DNA of 53,318 nt from Bacteroidaceae bacterium (GTDB taxonomy: Bacteria > Bacteroidota > Bacteroidia > Bacteroidales > Bacteroidaceae). The translations under genes and the position numbers were made by a program. The notes beneath the pieces were generated by a model. It saw nothing but the letters and a program-made list of their open reading frames with translations, did no database searches and was not told the origin of the DNA. Where the stretch lies: positions 1 to 53,318 of the forward strand of contig JAFUVM010000043.1 in NCBI GenBank assembly GCA_017483665.1, given 5' to 3'. This document shows positions 1-9,598 of this stretch, piece by piece (the first letter of the stretch is position 1; every line of letters starts with the position of its first letter).

Positions 1-185
1 CTCTAACCTCTAACCTCTAACTTCTAAAAACTAATCGCGTTTTTTTTGAGTACAAAAGTACGGCGAATCGTGCTGTTCTGCAACTTTTCGCAGTTCTTGT
101 TTGCGCAAAGAGAAGAAAATCGTCTGACATGCTCGTACGCTCCACGGCTCTATGCCGTGTCACGGCTCAGGGAAGCGTCTGGGGC
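1..185. other. left-edge intergenic stretch
   Basis: No convincing gene. It opens with a short satellite (tandem CTCTAAC units, positions 1-27) of the kind seen at other gene borders here. A weak stem (CTGGGGC at 179-185, GCCCCAG at 192-198) spans the stop codon of the minus-strand lipoprotein gene and may help to end that transcript, although no T-run follows. The plus-strand open frame over 46-330 has no homologous look and overlaps the lipoprotein gene antisense. Confidence 0.5.
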
Positions 186-806
186 TTATCTGCCCCAGCT
201 GCTTCCTGGTTCATTGTCGATGCCAATTTGGTCCTCATCGCTGAGGTTGGTGGCGGGGATTAGCGCGGAGAGTTTCTTCTCGATGTCGGCCTGCTGCTCG
301 GCGTTGGCCTTTGTGAGCGTGCCGGAATAGTTGCCGTTGGTCACCTTCATGTTGCCGTCGCCGTAGGTCACGTTCGTGCTGGCAACGTCGGTCATGCTGC
401 CGCCATAGCTGCCGCCTTCGTTGCTACGGGTGCGGACATACTTTACGCTCTCGCCGCTGGCAGGATCGCGGAGCACCACGCTGCCGTCGTCGAGCAGTTG
501 CCAAGTGAAGCCGGCATCCTTGGGGCCGCCATAGACGGCCAGCGGGTAGTCGCTCTTATCGTCGAACGCGCCCATATAGAGGCAGCCGGTGTGGTCGGCA
601 TTGGCCTTCACTGCCAGCAGCACGCGGCTGAAGGGTACGCCCGTCTCGGTGACATCGGCATATTCATACTCGTCCCACCACAGACCGACGAGGTTCTGTT
701 CCAGAGTGCTGGTGTCTGGAGTGGATAGGTTATCCTCCTTCGAGCAGCCTGTCATTCCCGTCAGGAGCACTGCGGCTGCAATCAGAGCAAAGAATATCTT
801 TTTCAT
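186..806 (-). CDS. small lipoprotein, unknown function
   Basis: This encodes about 206 residues starting at the methionine of MKKIFFALIAAAVLL; an upstream in-frame ATG at 827 would add seven residues before the signal peptide and is less likely. The N-terminus is a lipoprotein signal peptide with a lipobox-like MTGC and the acylated cysteine near residue 21, followed by a short acidic linker (SKEDN). The remainder looks like a small beta-rich lipocalin-type domain (GLWWDEYEYAD near the start, then alternating strands), but no catalytic motif is visible and I do not recognise the family. It starts 17 bases after the stop of the giant surface protein gene in the same direction, so the two are probably co-transcribed. 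An outer-membrane-anchored partner of that protein is a reasonable inference, not a demonstrated role. Confidence 0.8.
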   Translation of the reverse strand: MKKIFFALIAAAVLLTGMTGCSKEDNLSTPDTSTLEQNLVGLWWDEYEYADVTETGVPFSRVLLAVKANADHTGCLYMGAFDDKSDYPLAVYGGPKDAGFTWQLLDDGSVVLRDPASGESVKYVRTRSNEGGSYGGSMTDVASTNVTYGDGNMKVTNGNYSGTLTKANAEQQADIEKKLSALIPATNLSDEDQIGIDNEPGSSWGR

Positions 807-823
807 GTTCATGTGTTTTATTC

Positions 824-3800
824 TCATTTAATCATTACCTTCTTACCATTGTTAATATATACTCCGCTCTGGGCAGGCTTGTCCGCGAGGCGGCGACCGT
901 CGAGGGTGTACCAGTAATCACTTCTCTCGCCCACGGAGGGGTCGGGGGTGATGCTGATGATGTCCGTGGCCTCGTCATCGCCGAAGTTGATGCTGAACGC
1001 CTTGAGGCGACGTGCATTGGCCTGTGCCTGTGCGCCGTCCCCGCCTATCTTGAAGTAGGCACGCTGTGCACCGATGCCTGCGCCCGTGGTGGGATAATAG
1101 AGGGTGTTCTTTTCGCCCATGAGCAGGATGCTCTTGTTCTCAGCGGAGAACGGGATGCTCTCGTAGGTGCCGAGGAAGCGGACGCGCTCGTCGTCCAATA
1201 CGCCGTTGTCGTAGCTGCGGTCTGTTGCGTCGATGGTCACGTCCATAAAGACGGGGCTGACGATGTTGTCGCCGCTGGCCCACTTAATAATATAAGGTGT
1301 TCCGGCTACGAGCGTATCGACCGCATTGCCGAAGGTCAGGTTGAGCGTCGAGCCGCTGATGCTGGCTGATTCGAGCGGACGGGCAACGGCTCCGTTGAGG
1401 GGCGAGCCGTTGAGGGCCACGTTGAACGGCAGGCACAGCGTGTTCCACGAGCCGTCCTTGTAGAGTGTGCGGCCGTCGAGCATCACAGGCAGCTTCATGC
1501 CGTTGCAGGCACTGATCAGTTCGCTGTTGTTGCCATCGTCGGTAGGAGCCAGCAGGGGCACGATGACCCGTGCGGATATATCTTCAGTTGTGGCCTTTAG
1601 TACGGCCTTTGATCCATTGTCGATGAATCGTTTGCCCGGGGCAAAGCTGAGGCTCTGCACGTGAGTTCCGCCTGTGGCATTATCAAGACGAGTGATATAG
1701 ACATTGTCATCGGGGTTGGTCCATCCGAGCGTCAACGAGCCGCTGTTGGAGCGACTGGCCTCGTCAGCATGGTAGCCTGGGCCGATGCCATTAGAAACTC
1801 CAAAGGCAGTTACCTGTCCGCCATTGATGACAATGTCGCCACAGACACCATAGTTGCCAGGCTGGTCGGCATATCCGCCACCGATGGCGGCGCTACCCGT
1901 TTTTGTGAGATTGCCCATCGCAAAGATGGTACCGCCATTGATTGTGATGCTGCCGCCCGAGATGTTGTTCTTGCTGCCGCCGATGGCAGCGCTTTTCAAG
2001 CCAAAAGCATCGATGCGGCCACCGTTGATGACGAGCGTTCCCACCTCAACGGCACCGATGCCCGCATTGTCACCGTCGTGTAAAGCGGCGAGCGCTCCCG
2101 GACCATTGATGGTCAGCTTATTGCCTTTGCTCAGCTCTATGCCTTTTTGGGCTTTGAGTTTGGTGCCTTCGCTGAGATTGAGGACAACGTTGCCGCTGAT
2201 GTTGATGCGCTCTTCGATGGTTACGTTTTCAAATACAGTATACGAGCCTGTGGTCATAACGGTAGTGCTGCTGGTGACAGCCAGATTGCTTGACACGGAG
2301 AAAGGAATCGACTTTATGCCAGTGTAGCTGCCCTTGGCGGTAATGGTCAGGGTGTAGTCGCCCGGTTCTTTCACCGTGGCAGGGTTGGTGGTGTAGGTGA
2401 AGTCGGTCCCTGCCGTGAGCACGGTGCCGTCGGCAGCCGTGGCGGTAGGTGTCAAGGCGATGACGTCGCCACTCTTGGCATAGACGTTTTTCACGCCGCC
2501 GATGGTGCAGGACATGTAGTAGGTGTTGCCATCTCCCGCCGTCACACGCTTGTAGATCTCACCATCCGTGGCGGTGGCGCTCACCAGCCAAGCACCCCTG
2601 ACGGTGCAGACGTGGTCTGGCGCACCCATCTGTGCAGTGAGGTAATAGCATCCGGTGATGCTGCCGGCATTGCTCTGCAGGCCTATGGGGTGCAGGGAGC
2701 CTACGTTGGTGTAGGTGCCCTTCTCCATGCAGTCCGTGAGTGTGGGAGTGCCGCCCAGACCCCAGATGCCGGCCATGTTGTCGCGATTGCCGTCCACGCC
2801 GTTGATGGTGCCGACGAAGATGCAGTTCTGAAGAGTGGTGTTTGACGACAGGCCGTTACCCACGAAGCCGGCGGCATAGTCGCTGCCGACGTTGAGCGTG
2901 GCGGTGACGGTGCTGTTGGTTATCGTGTTCGTGCCGTCGGCGAAACCCACGAGGCCAGCCGTGTAGCGGCTGTTGGAGGCAATGGTACCGGCGACGGTCA
3001 CGTTCTGGATGATAGCATCCTTGATGTAGCGGAACGGGGCAATGCCCTGAGCGTCGGCGTCGGTATTCGTGATGTCGGCCGTCAGCGTCTTGCCATTACC
3101 GAGGAAGATGCCGCTGAAGGGCTTATCTTCGCGCTCGCCCACCGGTGTGGTGATGGTGATGTCGGTTTCCAGACGCACATACTTGCCGCTGTAGTCCATG
3201 CCGCTGGCCACCTTGGTGGCAAACAGCGCCCACTCGTTAGCACTGCTGATGAGGAAGGGGCTTGCCTCGGTGCCTTGACCTGCAAGCGCAGCCAGCACTG
3301 CAAAATGGATGGTCTTCGAGCCGTAGTAGTTGTCGCCCTTGCCTGTGAGGACGAGCGTGTGGTCGCCCGCCTCGGTGGTACTGATGGGGAACGATTCAAC
3401 ATTGTTGCCGTCCATTGTGGCTGTGAAGTCGCTGCCGAAGGTGGCTGTGGTGCCGAGGCCTGTCACGGCAGGTGTGATGCTGACATCTTCCTCCAGGTCG
3501 TAAGCGGCCTGGATGCCGCCGACGGTGCAGGGCAGGTAGTACATTTTATTATCTGCCGCCCGAGCCTGCATGCAGAGTTCGCCATCGGGACGGTTAGCAG
3601 AAACCTGAATGCCTTGCGCCTCGCCCAGTGACGTGGTGTAGTAGCAGTAGTTGCCTACACTGCCGCCACGCACGAAGGTGGCGCCGACAGTGATGGCGGT
3701 TTCAGCGGGAGAACCGCTGAGCACAGTGGTGTTGGGAGCATAGAGCGAGCTGCTGACGGCGACGGTCTGTCCGTTGTGCCAGCCTACGAAGCCACCGCAA

Positions 3801-6800
3801 TGGGTGGTGCCGTTGGTCGTGAGCAGACGGCCGTCGTAGATGCAGTCCGTGATGGTCAGTGCACCGGATGGCATAGCCACGATGCCGCCGTGGGTGCCGT
3901 CGCCGGAGACGGTGCTGTGGATAACGGTGCTTACCCAGCAGTCGGTGATGGTCGTCGAACCGCTGGGTCTGCCAACCAGACCGGCGGCAAACTTCCTGGA
4001 GGTGTAGATGTCGCCAGCCACCCTGAGGCCACGGATGGTGGCACCGTTCACATAGCGGAACGGGGCACAGTATTCCTCGCCGAAGGCAGTTTCTGCCGAG
4101 CCGCGAGTGAAGGTCAGCGTGTAAGCATCCTGACCGAGGAAGGTTCCCGAGAATGAGTGGGCAGAGTTGGTGCCCACCATCGTCGAAACGCTGATGTCGG
4201 CGTTCAGCTTCAGGAACTTCCCGTTGTAGGTCTCGCCTTCTTCAACTTTGGTTGCGAAGTGATTCCAGTCGTCGGCATCGCCGATGAGATAGGGACTTGC
4301 CTCTGTTCCCTGACCAGCGAGAGGAGTGTTCACGACAAACTGGATGGTCTTCGAGCCGGTGTAGGCGGTTGCCCCCTCGACGGCGGTCAGTACGAGCGTG
4401 TAGTTGCCTTTTTGGGTAATGCTGAGGGGGAATGTAGCGGGATTGCCGTTGAGCGTGGCCGTGTAGTCGGTAGTAATGGCGGGATTCGCTTCGCCGTAGC
4501 CCTTGACGGTCGGGGTGATGCTGAGGGGTGCGCCTTCGAGGGTGTATGAGCCCTTGATGCCGCTGACCGTGACGGGCAGGTAGTACCACAGGCCATCGGC
4601 GGCCTGGGCCTTTATGTTGAGCTCGCCTGCGACTGCCTCGGTATAGATCCGCTTGCCCTGCACCTCGTTCAGCGTTTGGGTGTAGAAGCAGTTGGCGCCT
4701 ATGCTGCCCTGGTAGCTACCACGCACGAAGGTGGAGCCAAGTGTAATACTGTACTCGCCGGCAGGAGGTACGATCTCAGCGTTGGGTGCATAGAGTGAAC
4801 TGCTAATGTTGATTGTCTGGCTGTGGCCCCAACCCACGAAGCCGCTGCAAGGCGAGGTGTCTTGCCTGGCGAACATGCGCCCTGCGTAGATACAGTCCGT
4901 GATGGTAATCGGGCCCGAGGGCATGCCCACGAAGCCGCCGTGGAAGCCGCAGTAGGTGACGCTGTGGATAATGGTGTTCACCTGGCAGCCGGTGATGGTC
5001 GTCGTGCCGGCGGTGCTACCCACCAGTCCGGCAGCGTGATTCTTGGAGGTGTAAATGTCGCCGGTCACCTTCAGGTCACGGATGGTGGCACCATCGACAT
5101 AGCGGAACGGAGCGCAGAACTCCTCGCCAAAGGGCGCGGAGGCACTGCCAGCGTTGAAGGTCAGCGTCTTGCCGTCACCGAGGAAGGTGCCCTTGAAGGC
5201 CTTATCGGCACTCATGCCCGCCATGGTCGTGACGGTCAGGTCGGTGCCCAGCTGCACGTACTGGCCGTTGAAGTCGTTTACGCCTCTGTTGACCAGCGTG
5301 GCGAAGAGTTCCCATTCGGCGGCGTTGCGTATGACATAGGGGTCGTCTGCCGTGCCAGTGCCCTGAATCGGGTCAATCACGTTGAAGCTGAATGTCTTCG
5401 AGCCGCTGTAAGCACCCGCGCCGGTGAGGACGAGCTTATGCGCCCCCTTAGCGGTGACGCTGGCGGTGGATGATGCCATGGCAACATTGTCCAGCGTGGT
5501 CGTGTAGTCGGTGCTGAAGCTTAGGGGCGTACCATCAGGCTGCTTCACGGTCGGCGTGATGCTGAGCGTCCCGCCTTGAGCCAGCTCGTAGTACTCCTCG
5601 ATGTTGCTGACGGAGCATGGAACGTAGTATGTATTGCCGTCTATCAGCGTCATCTGCCTGGAGATTTCGCCCTCGATGGCAGTGGTGCTCACCTTGTAAG
5701 CATTGTTGATGGTGCCGGCGTTGGCGATGCCGCGCGCCGGGTTCAGGTAGTAGCACCGGCTGATGGTGGCCTTGTCGAGCTGCATGCCTATTGGGTGCAT
5801 GGACGAGATGTTGGTGTAGGTGCCCTTCTCCATGCAGTTCTGCAGGGAGGGTGTGCTGTCGTCGTCCCATCCGTAGATGCCGCCCACGTTGCTGCGATTA
5901 CCGGCAACGCCGGTGATGGTGCCGGCGAAGATGCAGTTCTTGACTGTAGTGTTCGACGCACGGCCATGACCTATGATGCCACCTGCGTAGTCGCTGCGTA
6001 TGTTGAGCGTGGCAGTGACGGTGCAGCCCTCAATGAGGTTGGTGCCGTCGGCAAAGCCCACGAGGCCACCTGTATGGCTCTGGCTGGCAACGACGGTGCC
6101 TGCCACGGTCAGGTTCTTGATGGTGGCTCCGTTGATGTAGCAGAAGAGTGCCGTACCTTGGTTGCCGTTGTCGCTGATGTTGGCCGTGATGGTGTGGCCC
6201 TGGCCGAGGAAGGTGCCTCTGAAGGCTTTGCACGGCGTGGAGCCTGTCACGTAGCCGCACTGCTGCGTCACGTTGATGTCGGCCGTCAGTTGAACGTACT
6301 GGCCACTGAAGCTGTTGCCGAATTTGACACTGTTGGCGAACCTATTCCATTCGTCAGCAGTGCTGATGGTATAGGGATTCTGTGCCGAGCCATCGCCGGA
6401 AAGTTCTGGTACGGCGACGTAGGGTACAATCTTGTTATTTTTGAGGTTAGATGAGGTGGCAATGGTCGTGGTGCCGTCAAGGGCAAACAGTTTGCCGTCG
6501 GTATAGGTGATACTTTTGACACCCACATCGCCATCAGCCTTGACGAAATCGTCGGGGTTGGTCCAGCTGAGCGTCAGCGTGCCTCTGCCGCCAATCCCTG
6601 CGCCATGCCCGATGGCACATTCAGCCTCCCTTCCATGTATGGCTGTCACCTGGCCGCCGTTGATGATGATGTCGCCGCATCCGCCGCAGTAACCGCCGCC
6701 GATGCCAGCGCCGCCAAATCCGCCTCGGGTAGTAATCGTACCGCCATTGATGATGATGCGTCCGGTTTCGGCACTATTCCTGCTGCCACCAATGCCAGCA

Positions 6801-9214
6801 GCATAATCCGGAGCCGTGATGTCAATGTTGCCGCCGTTGATGATGACTGTGCCCATCCTGGTAGCCCCTATGCCGGCCATTCCATTGTCACATTTTCCGA
6901 TTTTCAGCGTGCCGGGGCCGTCGATGGTGAGGGTGCTGTTTTCGCCCACTTCGATGCCATAGGTGCTGACAAGCGTGCTACCCTCGGACAGGTAGAGCAC
7001 GACGTTGCCCTGGACAGGGATACGGTCGTTTTCTAACTCCACGAGACCTACCACCTTATAGGTATGGCCGTCATGCAGCGTATAGTCGGTTACCCACCAC
7101 CAGCTGTTATCGATAGTATTCGGATTGCTGATGCTGAACGACATGGTCTTCCGGCCTTGGAAACTGCCTTTGCCACTGATGGTGACCGAAGCGTTGCCGG
7201 CTTGCCTGTTGTTGCCATAGGCTACGGCATAGTCTGTGTTCTCCACGAGGGTGGTGCCTTTACACGTCACTGTCACGCGGGGTTCTACGGAGGCCTCCAT
7301 GAGCATGTAGTTTTCCTTTACGCCCGACACCTCGCAGGGCAGGAAGTACGCCTTGCTGTCGGCAGCCGTGATCTCCTTGTAGATATTGCCTTCGGGTACG
7401 GAGGTCTGAACCTGGTAGGCACCGGCTACAGTACCGACCTGGTCGGGCGTTCCGATTTGGGGATTCAGGTAGAAGCAGTCGGTGATGCTACCGGTAGCAC
7501 CATGCAGGCCGATGGGGTGCATGGACGAGATATTGTTATAGGTTCCTTTCTCCAGGCAGTTAATAAACACCGGGTTGCCGGAGTTGCTCCAGCCCCAAAA
7601 GCCGCCTACGTTGGCGCGATTGCCGCCCACGCCGTTGATGGTGCCTGCAAAGACGCAGTCCTTGATTGTCGTGGCCGAGTTCTCGCCGTGGCCTATGATG
7701 CCGCCGGCGTAGTTGCTGCTGATGTTGAGTGTGGCCGTGACGGTGCAGTTCTCTATGTGGTTTTTATAAAAGGCAAAGCCCACGATGCCTGCCGTGTGAT
7801 AGCTGGCAGAGTTGATAGTGCCGGCTACGGTGAGGTCCTGGATTTCGGCTCCGTAGGTGAAGTGGAAGGGTGCTACGCCCTCTTCGTTCCAGCCCGTGCC
7901 GGTGGCCGTGCTGTTGAGGTTGGCCGTCAGCGTCTTGCCGTTGCCGAGGAAGATGCCGCGGAAGGGACGCATGCCGTAGGGGAACTCTTGGCCCAGGCCC
8001 ACCGTCTTCGTGATGGTGATGTCGTTTTCCAGCTTCACGTAATTTCCATAAAAGTTGTTGCCCTGGCTCACGTAGTAGGCAAAGGCGTTCCAGTCCTCAG
8101 TATTCTTGATGAGGTAAGGGTTGCTCACCGTGCCTTGGTAGGCAGACAGCCAGTTTGTGCCGTCGAAGTTAGCCTCGACGACGACGCCGAACCGCGGCAC
8201 CGTGAACGTATAGCCGTCGGTCTCGTTGCCGCTCGGAGTTATCTTGTTTCCGTAGGCATCGGTGATGGTGATATTTTTCAGCGAGCCAAATGCCTTGGTC
8301 AGCCTGAAGGTCTTGCCTTCGCGAGCGCCGGGGAAGGGGGACTCAAGGGCACCGTAGCCCTCGTTGTAGATGTTGACGGGGTTCGGGAACATTATGGCAA
8401 AGCGATAGAGGTCGCAGCCCACGACGTTGCTGAAGCTGCTCAGGTAGTTGCTCAGCGTCGCGTCGTCGCGCAGGTCGTCGCCATGTGTGTTCCACTGGTT
8501 GCCGCTTTTGCTCCCGATGTACACGTTGTCTTGCTTATGGTTGCTATAGCGGTTGCCGTAGAACGTGCAATGGTTCACTGTGCCGCTGCCGCTGTTGTAG
8601 CCTACCAGTCCGCCCACGTCGGCATCGTTGTTCACCACGTCGCCCGACATGCAGCAGAACTCCACCCTGCCGTTGTTTTCGCCGACGATGCCGCCCACCT
8701 TGGCTGTGGACGACGTCCACGAGGTCCAGTTGGAGCTGACACTGGCGCTGACCCAGCAGTTGACGATGTCGCCGTCGTTCTGGCCGGCGATGCCTCCCAC
8801 CAGTCGCGAATCGTTGCACTGGATGTTGCCGCTCAAGTGCAGGTCCAGCACTTTGCCATTCGAATCGATGTCGGCAAACAGTCCTTGGTAGTTTGCCGTG
8901 GCATTTTCAATGACGAGGTTGATGGTGTGACCGTTGCCGTAGAACGTGCCTTCGTACTGCTTGCCGCCCTGACCCAGGGGAACCCAGATGAAGCGGCTCA
9001 GGTCGAGGTTCTCCTCCAGGGAGTACATGTTTTGGTAACAGTCGGCCCAATGCTGATGTATGTAGGCCAGCTCGGCTCCTTTCTTGATGACGTACACGCC
9101 ACGACTTGAGTCGAAGGCGGGTCGCGATACCGAGCCGTCCCATAGGTCATCGGCCCAGGCTCCCTGTGCAGCCGCGCACAGCAGGAGCAACGTAGATAAA
9201 AAGTTTTTCTTCAT
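824..9214 (-). CDS. giant GLUG-repeat surface protein (2796 aa) with C-terminal tail
   Basis: An exported adhesin-like or matrix-like protein. Residues 1-21 form a signal peptide (MKKNFLSTLLLLCAAAQGAWA). Six related blocks follow, beginning near residues 30, 361, 941, 1285, 1638 and 1981. Five open with a 'GTEASPYLI..ADDWN.FA' type segment, and all continue with 'GTFLGNGKTLT' and GLUG-like 'AGLVG....TTITDC' repeats, suggesting right-handed beta-helices. MBG-like strands ('TLVLTGKGDNYYGSKTI') separate the blocks. Two glycine-rich beta-helical stretches with repeated 'VINGG.I' motifs lie near 708-911 and 2308-2538 and resemble the Cthe_2159-type carbohydrate-binding fold. The last 235 residues match the end of the 35345-39013 protein and finish SGVYINNGKKVMIK, a Bacteroidales surface-secretion-type tail. 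No enzyme motif is visible. A TAnnTTTG box lies about 90 bases upstream, and the lipoprotein gene follows after 17 bases. The binding target is unknown. Confidence 0.9.
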   Translation of the reverse strand: MKKNFLSTLLLLCAAAQGAWADDLWDGSVSRPAFDSSRGVYVIKKGAELAYIHQHWADCYQNMYSLEENLDLSRFIWVPLGQGGKQYEGTFYGNGHTINLVIENATANYQGLFADIDSNGKVLDLHLSGNIQCNDSRLVGGIAGQNDGDIVNCWVSASVSSNWTSWTSSTAKVGGIVGENNGRVEFCCMSGDVVNNDADVGGLVGYNSGSGTVNHCTFYGNRYSNHKQDNVYIGSKSGNQWNTHGDDLRDDATLSNYLSSFSNVVGCDLYRFAIMFPNPVNIYNEGYGALESPFPGAREGKTFRLTKAFGSLKNITITDAYGNKITPSGNETDGYTFTVPRFGVVVEANFDGTNWLSAYQGTVSNPYLIKNTEDWNAFAYYVSQGNNFYGNYVKLENDITITKTVGLGQEFPYGMRPFRGIFLGNGKTLTANLNSTATGTGWNEEGVAPFHFTYGAEIQDLTVAGTINSASYHTAGIVGFAFYKNHIENCTVTATLNISSNYAGGIIGHGENSATTIKDCVFAGTINGVGGNRANVGGFWGWSNSGNPVFINCLEKGTYNNISSMHPIGLHGATGSITDCFYLNPQIGTPDQVGTVAGAYQVQTSVPEGNIYKEITAADSKAYFLPCEVSGVKENYMLMEASVEPRVTVTCKGTTLVENTDYAVAYGNNRQAGNASVTISGKGSFQGRKTMSFSISNPNTIDNSWWWVTDYTLHDGHTYKVVGLVELENDRIPVQGNVVLYLSEGSTLVSTYGIEVGENSTLTIDGPGTLKIGKCDNGMAGIGATRMGTVIINGGNIDITAPDYAAGIGGSRNSAETGRIIINGGTITTRGGFGGAGIGGGYCGGCGDIIINGGQVTAIHGREAECAIGHGAGIGGRGTLTLSWTNPDDFVKADGDVGVKSITYTDGKLFALDGTTTIATSSNLKNNKIVPYVAVPELSGDGSAQNPYTISTADEWNRFANSVKFGNSFSGQYVQLTADINVTQQCGYVTGSTPCKAFRGTFLGQGHTITANISDNGNQGTALFCYINGATIKNLTVAGTVVASQSHTGGLVGFADGTNLIEGCTVTATLNIRSDYAGGIIGHGRASNTTVKNCIFAGTITGVAGNRSNVGGIYGWDDDSTPSLQNCMEKGTYTNISSMHPIGMQLDKATISRCYYLNPARGIANAGTINNAYKVSTTAIEGEISRQMTLIDGNTYYVPCSVSNIEEYYELAQGGTLSITPTVKQPDGTPLSFSTDYTTTLDNVAMASSTASVTAKGAHKLVLTGAGAYSGSKTFSFNVIDPIQGTGTADDPYVIRNAAEWELFATLVNRGVNDFNGQYVQLGTDLTVTTMAGMSADKAFKGTFLGDGKTLTFNAGSASAPFGEEFCAPFRYVDGATIRDLKVTGDIYTSKNHAAGLVGSTAGTTTITGCQVNTIIHSVTYCGFHGGFVGMPSGPITITDCIYAGRMFARQDTSPCSGFVGWGHSQTINISSSLYAPNAEIVPPAGEYSITLGSTFVRGSYQGSIGANCFYTQTLNEVQGKRIYTEAVAGELNIKAQAADGLWYYLPVTVSGIKGSYTLEGAPLSITPTVKGYGEANPAITTDYTATLNGNPATFPLSITQKGNYTLVLTAVEGATAYTGSKTIQFVVNTPLAGQGTEASPYLIGDADDWNHFATKVEEGETYNGKFLKLNADISVSTMVGTNSAHSFSGTFLGQDAYTLTFTRGSAETAFGEEYCAPFRYVNGATIRGLRVAGDIYTSRKFAAGLVGRPSGSTTITDCWVSTVIHSTVSGDGTHGGIVAMPSGALTITDCIYDGRLLTTNGTTHCGGFVGWHNGQTVAVSSSLYAPNTTVLSGSPAETAITVGATFVRGGSVGNYCYYTTSLGEAQGIQVSANRPDGELCMQARAADNKMYYLPCTVGGIQAAYDLEEDVSITPAVTGLGTTATFGSDFTATMDGNNVESFPISTTEAGDHTLVLTGKGDNYYGSKTIHFAVLAALAGQGTEASPFLISSANEWALFATKVASGMDYSGKYVRLETDITITTPVGEREDKPFSGIFLGNGKTLTADITNTDADAQGIAPFRYIKDAIIQNVTVAGTIASNSRYTAGLVGFADGTNTITNSTVTATLNVGSDYAAGFVGNGLSSNTTLQNCIFVGTINGVDGNRDNMAGIWGLGGTPTLTDCMEKGTYTNVGSLHPIGLQSNAGSITGCYYLTAQMGAPDHVCTVRGAWLVSATATDGEIYKRVTAGDGNTYYMSCTIGGVKNVYAKSGDVIALTPTATAADGTVLTAGTDFTYTTNPATVKEPGDYTLTITAKGSYTGIKSIPFSVSSNLAVTSSTTVMTTGSYTVFENVTIEERINISGNVVLNLSEGTKLKAQKGIELSKGNKLTINGPGALAALHDGDNAGIGAVEVGTLVINGGRIDAFGLKSAAIGGSKNNISGGSITINGGTIFAMGNLTKTGSAAIGGGYADQPGNYGVCGDIVINGGQVTAFGVSNGIGPGYHADEASRSNSGSLTLGWTNPDDNVYITRLDNATGGTHVQSLSFAPGKRFIDNGSKAVLKATTEDISARVIVPLLAPTDDGNNSELISACNGMKLPVMLDGRTLYKDGSWNTLCLPFNVALNGSPLNGAVARPLESASISGSTLNLTFGNAVDTLVAGTPYIIKWASGDNIVSPVFMDVTIDATDRSYDNGVLDDERVRFLGTYESIPFSAENKSILLMGEKNTLYYPTTGAGIGAQRAYFKIGGDGAQAQANARRLKAFSINFGDDEATDIISITPDPSVGERSDYWYTLDGRRLADKPAQSGVYINNGKKVMIK

Positions 9215-9304
9215 GTATGATGTTGGTTTTTCTTGTTTATTAGTTCTTTCCTTTTTTGTTCAGACGTTGGGCCAGCGAGTGTGTCCACATGTTTTAAGCG
9301 TATG

Positions 9305-9312
9305 CAAAGTTA
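9305..9312 (-). promoter_or_regulatory. Bacteroidetes -7 box for the giant surface protein gene
   Basis: On the minus strand this reads TAACTTTG, an exact match to the Bacteroidetes sigma-ABfr -7 consensus TAnnTTTG. TTG triplets for the -33 region occur at 9331-9333 and 9334-9336, giving spacers of 18 or 21 bases. The predicted transcript would carry an 85-90 base leader before the ATG at 9214. Confidence 0.6.
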
Positions 9313-9532
9313 AAAAAAAAATGTCATTGCCAACAACACTTCGGGCAATTTTATACGCCGCACAGGGCAAGTTTTGACGTAATAACAAAAATAAGAACGT
9401 CTTCTAATTTATTTTGAAAAGGTTTTGCATATTTCATCAAATTGCAGAACAACTTTCCCGGGGTGCGGGTACAAATTCTTCATGCCTCGGATAAAAACTT
9501 TTTCAGTGGCACGGAAATATATATAAGAAGAG

Positions 9533-9569
9533 GGTGTGTCAAAAGCAAATGGTTGAATTTTGACACACC
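9533..9569 (-). terminator. hairpin downstream of rnr
   Basis: A perfect 12-bp inverted repeat (GGTGTGTCAAAA at 9533-9544, complement at 9558-9569) with a 13-base loop sits 30 bases after the rnr stop codon. It has no long T-run on the minus strand side, but the A/T end of the stem would give a U-rich right arm when read in either direction. It could be a terminator or a stabilising 3' hairpin. Confidence 0.5.
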
Positions 9570-9598
9570 TTCTATGAAATTGTTTTGTGACGGGGAGC

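Larger units (their letters stand above)
9215..9598. other. intergenic: giant-gene promoter and rnr 3' hairpin
   Basis: This 384-base gap separates the end of rnr from the start of the giant surface protein gene, both on the minus strand. It holds the -7 box at 9305-9312, an A-run beside it, and the 12-bp hairpin at 9533-9569. No open frame in it looks like a real gene. Confidence 0.6.

Noticed and set aside
46..330. Plus-strand open frame at the left edge
   Set aside because: It overlaps the lipoprotein gene antisense and has no recognisable features or promoter.
7064..9109. 681-codon plus-strand open frame antisense to the giant surface protein
   Set aside because: It mirrors the codon bias of the real gene on the other strand; composition (Ala/Val/Gly/His rich) and lack of any domain mark it as a shadow. 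The same applies to long antisense frames over 15651-17576, 21694-23751, 36236-38602 and 26529-27971.
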